Source: Candidatus Bathyarchaeota archaeon
Lineage (GTDB): Archaea > Thermoproteota > Bathyarchaeia > 40CM-2-53-6 > RBG-13-38-9
DNA: 9,631 nt
Assembly: GCA_018396565.1 (NCBI GenBank)
Contig: JAGTQO010000002.1
Coordinates: 1,338-10,968, forward strand
Reading direction: 5' to 3'
Under the pieces are notes generated by a model. That model made no database searches, was not told the DNA's origin, and saw only the letters and a list, made by a program, of their open reading frames with translations. Position 1 is the first letter of the stretch, and each line of letters opens with the position of its first letter. Shown here in pieces: positions 1 to 5,289 of this stretch. A program made the position numbers and the translations under genes.

Positions 1-206
1 CCGTTGAGGAGAAGAGGAGATACGGTGTAGGGGAATTGCCTACAACACTGAGGGACGCCGTTGAACATCTCACAACAGATGAGGTCTTGCAGAGGGCTTT
101 GGGAAGCCACATATACGAGGCTTTCGTAGATATGAAGTTTGAAGAGTGGAATCAGTTCTGCCTCTACATAACTCCGTGGGAGATAATGAAGTATTTAGAC
201 TATTGA
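1..206 (+). CDS. glnA: Glutamine synthetase, C-terminal end (partial)
   Basis: The reading frame is open from base 3 to a TGA at 204-206 and encodes the last 67 residues of a protein whose start lies outside the window. It matches the C-terminal end of glutamine synthetase: an LP-T-L-A pattern (GELPTTLRDAVEHL), then a segment of the form 'LGSHIYEAFVDMKFEEW', then 'YITPWEIMKYLDY' at the terminus. In this family the helix carrying K-x-x-E-W and the final T-x-W-E-x-x-x-Y are conserved. The enzyme makes glutamine from glutamate, ammonia and ATP in the cytoplasm as a dodecamer. The active-site motifs lie upstream and cannot be checked here. The next gene starts 16 bases after the stop, so the two are probably co-transcribed. 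Confidence 0.9.
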   Translation, partial: VEEKRRYGVGELPTTLRDAVEHLTTDEVLQRALGSHIYEAFVDMKFEEWNQFCLYITPWEIMKYLDY

Positions 207-222
207 GGGAGGTGATGCGTAT

Positions 223-537
223 ATGGGTGTCCACAGGGTCACAAGCGAAGCTGCTAAGGCCTACGCGGCGAGGGAGAGGGTCCTAGGTAACGGAATATCA
301 ACTCTGGGGATTGTGGCCGAGAAGGTAACGAGTGTGGATAAGAAGACCCTTGAGAAGTGTGGTGACCTAGCAGCTGAGATGCTTCCGTACTCTCCAGGAT
401 ATGTTGGAAAGACCATCCTGATAATAGCCAGACTCTTCTGGGCCATGGCTTCAGTGCCTGAGAAGGAGGCGAAAGTGGTACCTCTCGAACAGCTCGAAAT
501 GAAGATCGACGAGATAAGACAGGCCGTCCCAACATGA
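223..537 (+). CDS. Unrecognised 104-residue protein between glnA and hisC
   Basis: I do not recognise this protein. It starts at ATG 223 behind a very good ribosome binding site (GGAGGTGAT at 207-215, 7 bases before the ATG), lies 16 bases after glnA, and its TGA overlaps the ATG of the next gene (ATGA, 534-537), so it is almost certainly translated and coupled to the aminotransferase. The sequence looks mostly helical: a charged, alanine-rich N-terminus, a central region with one cysteine (KCGDLAAEMLPY, about residues 45-56), a hydrophobic stretch (KTILIIARLFWAMASVP, about 63-79) too short and interrupted to be a sure membrane span, and a charged amphipathic tail (QLEMKIDEIRQAV). No metal-binding, nucleotide-binding or helix-turn-helix motif is apparent. 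The neighbours suggest a link to nitrogen or amino-acid metabolism, but this is only inference from position. Confidence 0.8.
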   Translation: MGVHRVTSEAAKAYAARERVLGNGISTLGIVAEKVTSVDKKTLEKCGDLAAEMLPYSPGYVGKTILIIARLFWAMASVPEKEAKVVPLEQLEMKIDEIRQAVPT

Positions 538-1640
538 CCGTCCACAGTCAAACTTTGAAAGACATCCTTACATTGATAGGAACATATGATCCGGGGCTGT
601 TCCCAGAGGATGTGACGAGAATATATGGGATACCAGAGAAAGACATAGTGAACCTGGGTTCAAACGAGAACCCGTACATGCTTCCAGAGGATATTATTGA
701 AAAAATCGCAGGTGAACTCCATAAAGTAAACAGGTATCCAAACCCATCATATATGGACCTTAAAGAAGCGATCTCCGATTACATAGGCCTACCTCCGAAC
801 CACATAACCGTTGGAAACGGCTCCTCAGACCTCATAGACATGATATGTAAGGCAACACTCAACCCCCTGGACAAGATAGTAATACCGCTCCCCACATACA
901 CCCTCTATATGCTAACCTCAATGTTTTGGGAGGCTGAGATAAAATATCTAGAGACTGAAGGTGAAGGCTTCGATGTGAGAGCCTCAAGCCTCGAACCTCA
1001 CATGAAAAATGCAAAATTGGTCTTTCTAGGCTCACCGAACAATCCAACAGGTAGAAGCATAGATAGAAAGGAGCTTGAGGAGATGCTTAAGTTTGAGAGC
1101 CCCCTCATCATCGTAGACGAGGCTTACGCCGAATTTTCAGGTAAGACAGCGATAGAACTTGTGAAAAACAGTGAGAACCTCATAGTACTCCGGTCGATGT
1201 CGAAATATTTCTGTCTCGCAGGACTCAGAATCGGATACGCTGTCTCAAACCCTAAAATCATTGAGGGTCTAGAGAAGGTCAGGCTACCTTTCAACGTGAA
1301 TAGGCTAGCCCAAACCGCTGCCGTCCAAGCCCTCAAGAGCCTCAAACATTTCAGGGCGATCGGTGAGGAGATAAATAGGGAGAGGGAAGACTTGTCGAGG
1401 GAGCTCAAGACGATAGGGTTTGAGCCCATACCCTCCGACAGCAATTTTCTAATGGTCAAATTGCCCGAAGGCCAGGATTCTGAAATATTCACCCATAGAC
1501 TGGCAAGTAAAGGGGTGATAATAAGGAGTCTGAAGAACCTCCCTGGATTAACATCGGGGGAATATGTAAGAGTTACCGTTGGAAGGAGGGGTGAAAACAA
1601 AAAGTTCCTTGAAGTATGTAGAGAAATTCTTTCAGAGTGA
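534..1640 (+). CDS. hisC: Histidinol-phosphate aminotransferase-like PLP enzyme
   Basis: A complete 368-residue fold-type I PLP aminotransferase, the usual HisC length. Visible family motifs in order: SNENPY near residues 43-48, YPNPSY, GNGSSDLID, PTYTLY, SPNNPTG, VDEAYAEF, and RSMSKYFCLAGLRIGYAV in which K224 is the lysine expected to bind PLP; the C-terminal arginine region appears as EYVRVTVGR. HisC converts imidazole-acetol phosphate and glutamate to histidinol phosphate. L-threonine-phosphate decarboxylase (CobD) is a close homologue and would fit the cobalamin genes elsewhere in the window, but the SPNNPTG and SK-x-F-x-LAGLR motifs look like HisC rather than CobD, and the B12 cluster is on the other strand. 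The start overlaps the previous stop (ATGA), and no separate ribosome binding site is evident, as expected for translational coupling. The part from residue 238 onward is repeated at 1766-2160. Confidence 0.8.
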   Translation: MTVHSQTLKDILTLIGTYDPGLFPEDVTRIYGIPEKDIVNLGSNENPYMLPEDIIEKIAGELHKVNRYPNPSYMDLKEAISDYIGLPPNHITVGNGSSDLIDMICKATLNPLDKIVIPLPTYTLYMLTSMFWEAEIKYLETEGEGFDVRASSLEPHMKNAKLVFLGSPNNPTGRSIDRKELEEMLKFESPLIIVDEAYAEFSGKTAIELVKNSENLIVLRSMSKYFCLAGLRIGYAVSNPKIIEGLEKVRLPFNVNRLAQTAAVQALKSLKHFRAIGEEINREREDLSRELKTIGFEPIPSDSNFLMVKLPEGQDSEIFTHRLASKGVIIRSLKNLPGLTSGEYVRVTVGRRGENKKFLEVCREILSE

Positions 1641-1750
1641 AGATGTTTCATATTCCAGCCGAAACCTATACAATAGCACTACTATTTTTAGTAGCGTTAA
1701 TAAACCTCCTCATAGACATAGAAAGGGCGAGGTGGATTTGATGCCTTTCA
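1246..1750 (+). repeat. 505-bp direct duplication, copy 1
   Basis: This block covers the hisC 3' part (residue 238 to the stop), all of the small membrane peptide gene, and the first ten bases of tatA (ATGCCTTTCA). It is identical base for base to 1766-2270, with a period of 520. It ends inside the tatA start region, so this copy supplies a tatA ribosome binding site and start codon but no tatA body. There are no terminal inverted repeats, target-site duplications or transposase, so it is not an insertion sequence. Confidence 0.98.
1643..1741 (+). CDS. Small single-span membrane peptide (32 aa), copy 1
   Basis: An ATG two bases after the hisC stop opens a 32-residue frame ending in TGA at 1739-1741, whose last base is the first base of the tatA-type ATG (TGATG). 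The peptide begins MFHIPAETYTIALL, continues with a hydrophobic span (about residues 9-24, YTIALLFLVALINLLI) and ends with a charged tail (DIERARWI), as in a single-pass membrane peptide. The exact fit between hisC and tatA, with translational-coupling overlaps, is the main support for its being a gene rather than a spacer. The ribosome binding site is weak (GAGTGA close to the ATG). I recognise no family. A role with the Tat translocase is possible but rests only on adjacency. This is the upstream copy within the duplication. Confidence 0.5.
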   Translation: MFHIPAETYTIALLFLVALINLLIDIERARWI

Positions 1751-2160
1751 GTGATCTCCCTAGAGCAAACCCTAAAATCATTGAGGGTCTAGAGAAGGTC
1801 AGGCTACCTTTCAACGTGAATAGGCTAGCCCAAACCGCTGCCGTCCAAGCCCTCAAGAGCCTCAAACATTTCAGGGCGATCGGTGAGGAGATAAATAGGG
1901 AGAGGGAAGACTTGTCGAGGGAGCTCAAGACGATAGGGTTTGAGCCCATACCCTCCGACAGCAATTTTCTAATGGTCAAATTGCCCGAAGGCCAGGATTC
2001 TGAAATATTCACCCATAGACTGGCAAGTAAAGGGGTGATAATAAGGAGTCTGAAGAACCTCCCTGGATTAACATCGGGGGAATATGTAAGAGTTACCGTT
2101 GGAAGGAGGGGTGAAAACAAAAAGTTCCTTGAAGTATGTAGAGAAATTCTTTCAGAGTGA
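1741..2160 (+). pseudogene. Chimeric ORF: TatA start fused to HisC C-terminal tail
   Basis: Translation from the duplicated tatA start gives MPF, then six junction-encoded residues (SDLPRA), then HisC from residue 239 to its normal C-terminus, 139 residues in all and in frame throughout. It would inherit the tatA ribosome binding site (GAGGTGG). The fragment lacks the N-terminal arm, the PLP-binding lysine K224, the SPNNPTG loop and the VDEAY aspartate, so it cannot be an active aminotransferase. An in-frame extension reaches further upstream to 1579, but that part overlaps the hisC end in another frame and looks non-coding. It is best treated as a by-product of the 520-bp duplication, or as an artefact of amplification or assembly. 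Confidence 0.85.
1744..1765 (-). other. Inverted template-switch patch at duplication junction 1
   Basis: The 15 bases separating the two repeat copies (1751-1765, gtgatctccctagag), together with the seven bases before them, form a 22-bp exact reverse complement of 2518-2539 near the 3' end of tatA. The first seven bases (cctttca) are shared by the tatA start and the inverted donor and act as microhomology at the entry point; the exit into hisC at 1766 shows none. The arrangement reads as: synthesis up to the tatA start, a jump onto the opposite strand about 250 bp downstream, 15 bases copied, then a jump back to the hisC interior. Confidence 0.93.
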
Positions 2161-2270
2161 AGATGTTTCATATTCCAGCCGAAACCTATACAATAGCACT
2201 ACTATTTTTAGTAGCGTTAATAAACCTCCTCATAGACATAGAAAGGGCGAGGTGGATTTGATGCCTTTCA
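1766..2270 (+). repeat. 505-bp direct duplication, copy 2
   Basis: An identical copy of 1246-1750. This copy runs on into the complete tatA gene, whereas copy 1 is the one continuous with the intact hisC gene. The absence of a single mismatch over 505 bp means the event is very recent or technical. Confidence 0.98.
2163..2261 (+). CDS. Small single-span membrane peptide (32 aa), copy 2
   Basis: Identical to the peptide gene at 1643-1741 because it lies in the second repeat copy. Here its TGA overlaps the ATG of the complete tatA gene by one base, which is the arrangement expected in the unduplicated chromosome (hisC, peptide, tatA). Predicted features are one hydrophobic span followed by a short charged, arginine-containing tail. 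The function is unknown; if it is real, it may be translationally coupled to TatA. Confidence 0.5.
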   Translation: MFHIPAETYTIALLFLVALINLLIDIERARWI

Positions 2271-2566
2271 TAGGCCCTTGGGAAATAGCCCTAATCCTAG
2301 TGATAGTCCTAATAATATTTGGTCCGAAGAAGCTCCCTGAGCTTGCCAGATCGATAGGAGACGCCATTAGACAGTACAGGCAAGCCACCGAAGGGTTGAC
2401 TGCGCCTCCACCAGCAACATCAGCCCAACCTGCACCTGGTCAGAAGTCTACGGACATTCTGATACAGACCGCCAAGCAGCTTGGCATACAGACGGAAGGA
2501 AAAACTATGGAGGAGATCTCTAGGGAGATCACTGAAAGGGCTAAGAAAGAGGGTGAGGCCAAGTAA
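2261..2566 (+). CDS. tatA: Sec-independent (twin-arginine) translocase subunit TatA
   Basis: A 101-residue protein with the TatA/E layout: a very short polar N-terminus, a membrane helix (about residues 5-20, GPWEIALILVIVLIIF) carrying the conserved acidic residue E8, the hinge FGPKKLPEL, an amphipathic helix (ARSIGDAIRQYRQATEG), and a Pro/Ala-rich linker (APPPATSAQPAPG) leading to a charged C-terminal helix. TatA oligomers form the path through which folded proteins with twin-arginine signal peptides cross the membrane, with TatC as receptor; no tatC lies in the window. I chose the ATG at 2261 because GAGGTGG sits just upstream and it gives the standard N-terminus. The same frame extends upstream to 2099, but that part overlaps the hisC tail out of frame. 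TatA-family subtype (TatA or TatB-like) cannot be separated with certainty. Confidence 0.93.
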   Translation: MPFIGPWEIALILVIVLIIFGPKKLPELARSIGDAIRQYRQATEGLTAPPPATSAQPAPGQKSTDILIQTAKQLGIQTEGKTMEEISREITERAKKEGEAK

Positions 2567-2663
2567 TCTATAGTAATCGGGAACCTACCTGCAGATAGGC
2601 CTCGAATCGACTATTGAACGGTTAAACGACGGTACTTCAGAAGGAGGGTGGTGACAACCCTAC

Positions 2664-4757
2664 TCAATTTATTGAGCATATTGGGGTCGGGCATCCTCCG
2701 CCATACTCTGCATCAACGCTGACATAGTTCATGGATGAACCTATGTATAGGACCTGCTGTCTCTTACTCCCGTACCTGTAGACCGTTATCCCTTTACACT
2801 TCAATTTGTAGGCCAACCAGTAAGCCTTCTCAACATCTTCAGGTGTAGCGTCGTTTGGAAAGTTTATCGTCTTGGAGACGGCGTTATCCACATGCTTCTG
2901 GAAGACAGCCTGCATCCTTACATGCCACTCAGGCTTTATGTCGAAGGCTGTGGCGAAGAGTCTCCTCACATCTTCAGGAACCTCCTCGATCTGCCTTACA
3001 GACCCTGTTCTCGCTATCTTGGAGATGAGCTCCTCACTATAGAAGCCACGCTCCTTCGCTATCCTCTCGAATTCAGAGTTTATCTCGGTGAGTCTCATCC
3101 CCTCCATCACGTTACGTATGAAGGCGACAGCGAATAGGGGCTCGATGCCGCTGCTTACACCGGCTATTATGCTGATGGTCCCTGTCGGCGCGATAGTCGT
3201 CACTGTGGCGTTCCTCATAGCTTTGAAGCCCTTGCTTGGCCATATGCTCATGTCGAAATTCGGGAATGAACCCCTCGCCTCACCGAGTTCGGCTGAGTAT
3301 TTGTGTCCCTCATCATTTATGAACTTCATAACCTCCTCGCCGAACCTTAGGGCCTCGTCTGAGTCGTAGGGTATTCCCATCTTTATCAGTGCGTCGGCGA
3401 AACCCATGACGCCCAACCCTATCTTCCTATTCCCCTTCGTAACTTTCTCCACATTCGGTGTGGGGTACCTGTTTGCATCTATAACATTATCTAGGAAATG
3501 GACAGATCTTCTGACGCAACTCCTTAACCCATCCCAATCTACCTTTCCATCTTCGACGAACTTTGCAAGGTTTATGGAGCCCAGATTGCAAGATTCATTC
3601 GGTAAGAGGGGCTGCTCGCCACAGGGGTTTGTGCTCTCTATAGGCCCCAGCTGAGGTGTTGGGTTATGCCTGTTCACCTCATCGATGAATATGAGTCCTG
3701 GATCCCCTGTCCTCCATGCTGAGGTGACTATTAGATTCCAAAGCGTTCTAGCCTTCATCTTGCGTGTAGGCTCCCCTGTCCTCGGATTTACCAGTTCAAA
3801 GTCGAGATCATTCTCAACAGCCTCCATGAAAGAGTCTGTGACTGCAACAGACAGGTTGAAGTTTGTCAGGAATCCCTCCCTCTCCTTTGCAGTTATGAAC
3901 TCTATAATATCTGGGTGATCGACTCTCAGAATAGCCATGTTCGCGCCCCTTCTCCTACCGCCCTGCTTTATAACATCCGTTGCAGAGTCGAAGATTCTCA
4001 TGAAAGAGATCGGTCCAGAAGCGATGCCTCCTGTCGACCCTACAAAGTCTCCCTTAGGTCTAAGCCTCGAGAACGAGAAGCCCGTTCCACCCCCACTCTG
4101 ATGGATCAAAGCCATGTCCCTGAGAGTGTTGAATATCTCCGAGATCGAATCGTTAACCGGCAGAACATAGCAAGCTGAGAGTTGACCCAGCCTCGTACCG
4201 GCATTCATGAGTGTCGGCGAGTTCGGTAGGAAGTAAAGTTTAGACATTAGGCCGTAGAATTCCTGGGTCAGGTCCGTACTCCCACCATACCTAAGGTCTA
4301 CAGATGCGATAGACTTAGCAACCCTCATGAACATTTGGGCAGGGGTCTCGATCACTTTGCCAGACTCATCCTTGAGTAGGTATCTACGCTCAAGGACATT
4401 GATGGCGTTGATTGAGAGTTTCAGCTCATCCTCAACGCCGAATATCCTCTTCGCCTCACGAATCTCAGCGCGCCTCTTCCTATATAGGATGTATGCCTTA
4501 GCAACTTCTGGGAGTCCCTCAAGCATCAAAACCCTCTCAACAATATCCTGAACATCTTCAACACCAGGAATCTTTTCCTCGAACTTATCCTCCAACTCAT
4601 CTACAACGATCTTTGTAATCCTTCCAGCGACTCCGCCATCCGAAGTCGAGACAGCATCAATAGCCTTCTTTATAGCAGCCTCAATCTTCCCAGGCTCAAA
4701 ATCTACTATGCGACCATCCCTCTTTCGGATTTTAGAAATCTTATAGCCCGAAAGATA
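2664..4757 (-). CDS. nrdJ: Adenosylcobalamin-dependent (class II) ribonucleotide reductase
   Basis: An open frame of up to 697 codons. The first part encodes an ATP-cone (KIRKRDGRIVDFEPGKIEAA, about codons 9-28), the allosteric nucleotide-binding domain. The barrel follows: NSPTLMNAG, SACYVLP with the first redox cysteine, GGGTGFSFSRLRP, GGRRRGANMAIL, the catalytic NPCGE at about 377-381, NESCNLGSINL with the second redox cysteine, GLGVMGFADAL and APTGTIS. A C-terminal Cys-x4-Cys pair (CPTPIC) would re-reduce the active site, as in the Lactobacillus class II enzyme. It reduces ribonucleotides to deoxyribonucleotides using a radical from coenzyme B12; no small radical subunit is nearby. The start is a problem: between the upstream TGA (4758-4760) and the ATP-cone there is no ATG, GTG or TTG. 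The first such in-frame codon is a TTG at 4595, which would cut off the ATP-cone. The end given is therefore the limit of the open frame. Confidence 0.93.
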   Translation of the reverse strand, partial: YLSGYKISKIRKRDGRIVDFEPGKIEAAIKKAIDAVSTSDGGVAGRITKIVVDELEDKFEEKIPGVEDVQDIVERVLMLEGLPEVAKAYILYRKRRAEIREAKRIFGVEDELKLSINAINVLERRYLLKDESGKVIETPAQMFMRVAKSIASVDLRYGGSTDLTQEFYGLMSKLYFLPNSPTLMNAGTRLGQLSACYVLPVNDSISEIFNTLRDMALIHQSGGGTGFSFSRLRPKGDFVGSTGGIASGPISFMRIFDSATDVIKQGGRRRGANMAILRVDHPDIIEFITAKEREGFLTNFNLSVAVTDSFMEAVENDLDFELVNPRTGEPTRKMKARTLWNLIVTSAWRTGDPGLIFIDEVNRHNPTPQLGPIESTNPCGEQPLLPNESCNLGSINLAKFVEDGKVDWDGLRSCVRRSVHFLDNVIDANRYPTPNVEKVTKGNRKIGLGVMGFADALIKMGIPYDSDEALRFGEEVMKFINDEGHKYSAELGEARGSFPNFDMSIWPSKGFKAMRNATVTTIAPTGTISIIAGVSSGIEPLFAVAFIRNVMEGMRLTEINSEFERIAKERGFYSEELISKIARTGSVRQIEEVPEDVRRLFATAFDIKPEWHVRMQAVFQKHVDNAVSKTINFPNDATPEDVEKAYWLAYKLKCKGITVYRYGSKRQQVLYIGSSMNYVSVDAEYGGGCPTPICSIN

Positions 4758-4762
4758 TCACC
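4757..4762 (-). promoter_or_regulatory. Ribosome binding site (GGTGAT) before nrdJ
   Basis: The minus strand reads GGGGTGATATCTTTCG here. GGTGAT is a strong match to the archaeal anti-Shine-Dalgarno and sits 5 bases before an in-frame TCG codon (4751-4749), where a start codon would be expected. This supports initiation upstream of the ATP-cone and suggests that the start codon has been lost, is non-standard, or is hidden by a one-base sequence error. Confidence 0.55.
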
Positions 4763-4816
4763 CCAACTTTCAAACAATCAGAGATTTACCCCATCGACAT
4801 AATAAAACTGGGCCCT

Positions 4817-4826
4817 CATTTATATG
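4817..4826 (-). promoter_or_regulatory. Candidate TATA box for nrdJ
   Basis: The minus strand reads CATATAAATG here, an A/T-rich element resembling the archaeal TATA box. With the usual spacing of about 25 bases, transcription would start near 4795-4790, leaving a leader of roughly 30 bases before the ribosome binding site at 4762-4757. No clear upstream BRE was identified, so this is a position-based prediction. Confidence 0.4.
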
Positions 4827-4966
4827 AACATGAAGGGCTAGCATAAAAATCTTGTAAATACGCTTATTCTCGACAAAAAACATTTGCAGACCATTTAAGA
4901 CCTGACCATGTATGCCGGCTATGTGAAAACTATCAAAATATCGCCCCATGCAATAGGATGTTTTCT

Positions 4967-4995
4967 CCCCTAGCCTAGAGCCAAAAAAGTAGGGG
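4967..4995 (-). terminator. Possible terminator of the cobalamin-side transcript
   Basis: On the minus strand, downstream of the Lys/Pro-rich protein gene, a T6 tract (complement of 4983-4988) lies within the loop of a 6-bp inverted repeat (CCCCTA / TAGGGG). Archaeal termination depends mainly on oligo-T tracts, and a second T6 follows near 4880-4875. The position between two genes of the same strand fits a transcript end before the separate nrdJ promoter. Confidence 0.35.
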
Positions 4996-5048
4996 GAGGT
5001 GCAGGCTTAAACCTAAGGGCCCGCAGATTCAGATGAATGACTGTACGG

Positions 5049-5195
5049 CTATGTAGCTGACTCCGCTGACGGTGGAGTCTCAACTTTTGGAGCTTCAGAT
5101 GGAGGTGGGGTTGGAGGAGGTTTGGGCTTGGCCTTCCTCTTAGGTTTAGCCTTCTTCTTAGGTTTAGTCTTCACACTCTTCTTAGGCAAAGCCAT
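5049..5195 (-). CDS. Small Lys/Pro/Ala-rich basic protein
   Basis: A 48-residue frame starting at ATG 5195 (MALPKKS). It consists almost entirely of short repeats of the KPKKKAKPKRKAKPK type (about residues 10-26), followed by a proline run (PPPTPPPS) and a Ser/Glu/Ala tail. This composition resembles the disordered tails of histone H1-like or other nucleic-acid-binding proteins, but low complexity makes homology impossible to judge by eye. An in-frame ATG at 5255 would add 20 residues without obvious conservation; I prefer the inner start because the MALPKK beginning is typical and a TATA-like element lies at leaderless-like spacing. It sits between the CPBP protease gene and nrdJ on the same strand. 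The function is unknown; charge suggests binding to DNA, RNA or acidic surfaces. Confidence 0.5.
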   Translation of the reverse strand: MALPKKSVKTKPKKKAKPKRKAKPKPPPTPPPSEAPKVETPPSAESAT

Positions 5196-5224
5196 TACCA
5201 GAGAGATGATTGTAGCTGATCTTA

Positions 5225-5232
5225 GATTTAAG
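5225..5232 (-). promoter_or_regulatory. Possible TATA-like element before the basic protein gene
   Basis: The minus strand reads CTTAAATC here, centred about 33 bases before the ATG at 5195. This would give a transcript with a leader of only a few bases, which is common in archaea and would explain why no ribosome binding site is seen. The match is weak. Confidence 0.25.
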
Positions 5233-5289
5233 ATTGTAGTATCGGTAAAACCCATTCTCCATAGTACGTTAAGAATAGGGGTTATTCTA

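Larger units (their letters stand above)
4758..5048. other. Intergenic region upstream of nrdJ
   Basis: A 291-bp spacer, more A/T-rich than its surroundings, between the Lys/Pro-rich protein gene and nrdJ. It holds the candidate nrdJ promoter and leader, several A-runs that read as T-runs on the minus strand (near 4845, 4875 and 4983), and an imperfect inverted repeat (CCCCTA at 4967-4972 with TAGGGG at 4990-4995). I see no tRNA, no cobalamin riboswitch motif, and no convincing small reading frame. Confidence 0.6.

Noticed and set aside
1679..1694. Hairpin CTACTA-TTTT-TAGTAG as a terminator between hisC and tatA
   Set aside because: It lies inside the 32-residue peptide frame of a tightly coupled gene series; a terminator here would separate genes that otherwise overlap. 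Kept only as a possible chance inverted repeat.
2099..2260. A 54-residue N-terminal extension of TatA in the same frame
   Set aside because: It overlaps the hisC tail and the small peptide in another frame, lacks membrane-protein character, and the ATG at 2261 has a ribosome binding site and gives the standard TatA N-terminus.
1246..2270. The repeats as an insertion sequence or other mobile element
   Set aside because: The repeat contents are ordinary chromosomal gene parts, with no transposase, terminal inverted repeats or target-site duplication; the inverted-patch junction fits template switching better. The same holds for 5933-6891.
2645..2661. Hairpin AGGGT/ACCCT just after the nrdJ stop as a terminator
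   Set aside because: The stem is only 5 bp and has no T-run on either strand, so support is too thin.
2664..4595. nrdJ starting at the TTG at 4595
   Set aside because: The upstream codons in the same frame encode a convincing ATP-cone, and the good ribosome binding site is at 4757-4762, so this start would truncate the protein.
4758..5048. Cobalamin riboswitch before the B12-dependent reductase
   Set aside because: No B12-box-like element or recognisable multi-stem layout was found on the minus strand, and such riboswitches are not expected in archaea.
5025..5065. C/D box guide RNA (AGATGAATGA ... CTGA)
   Set aside because: The C box does not match RUGAUGA and no inner C'/D' pair is present.
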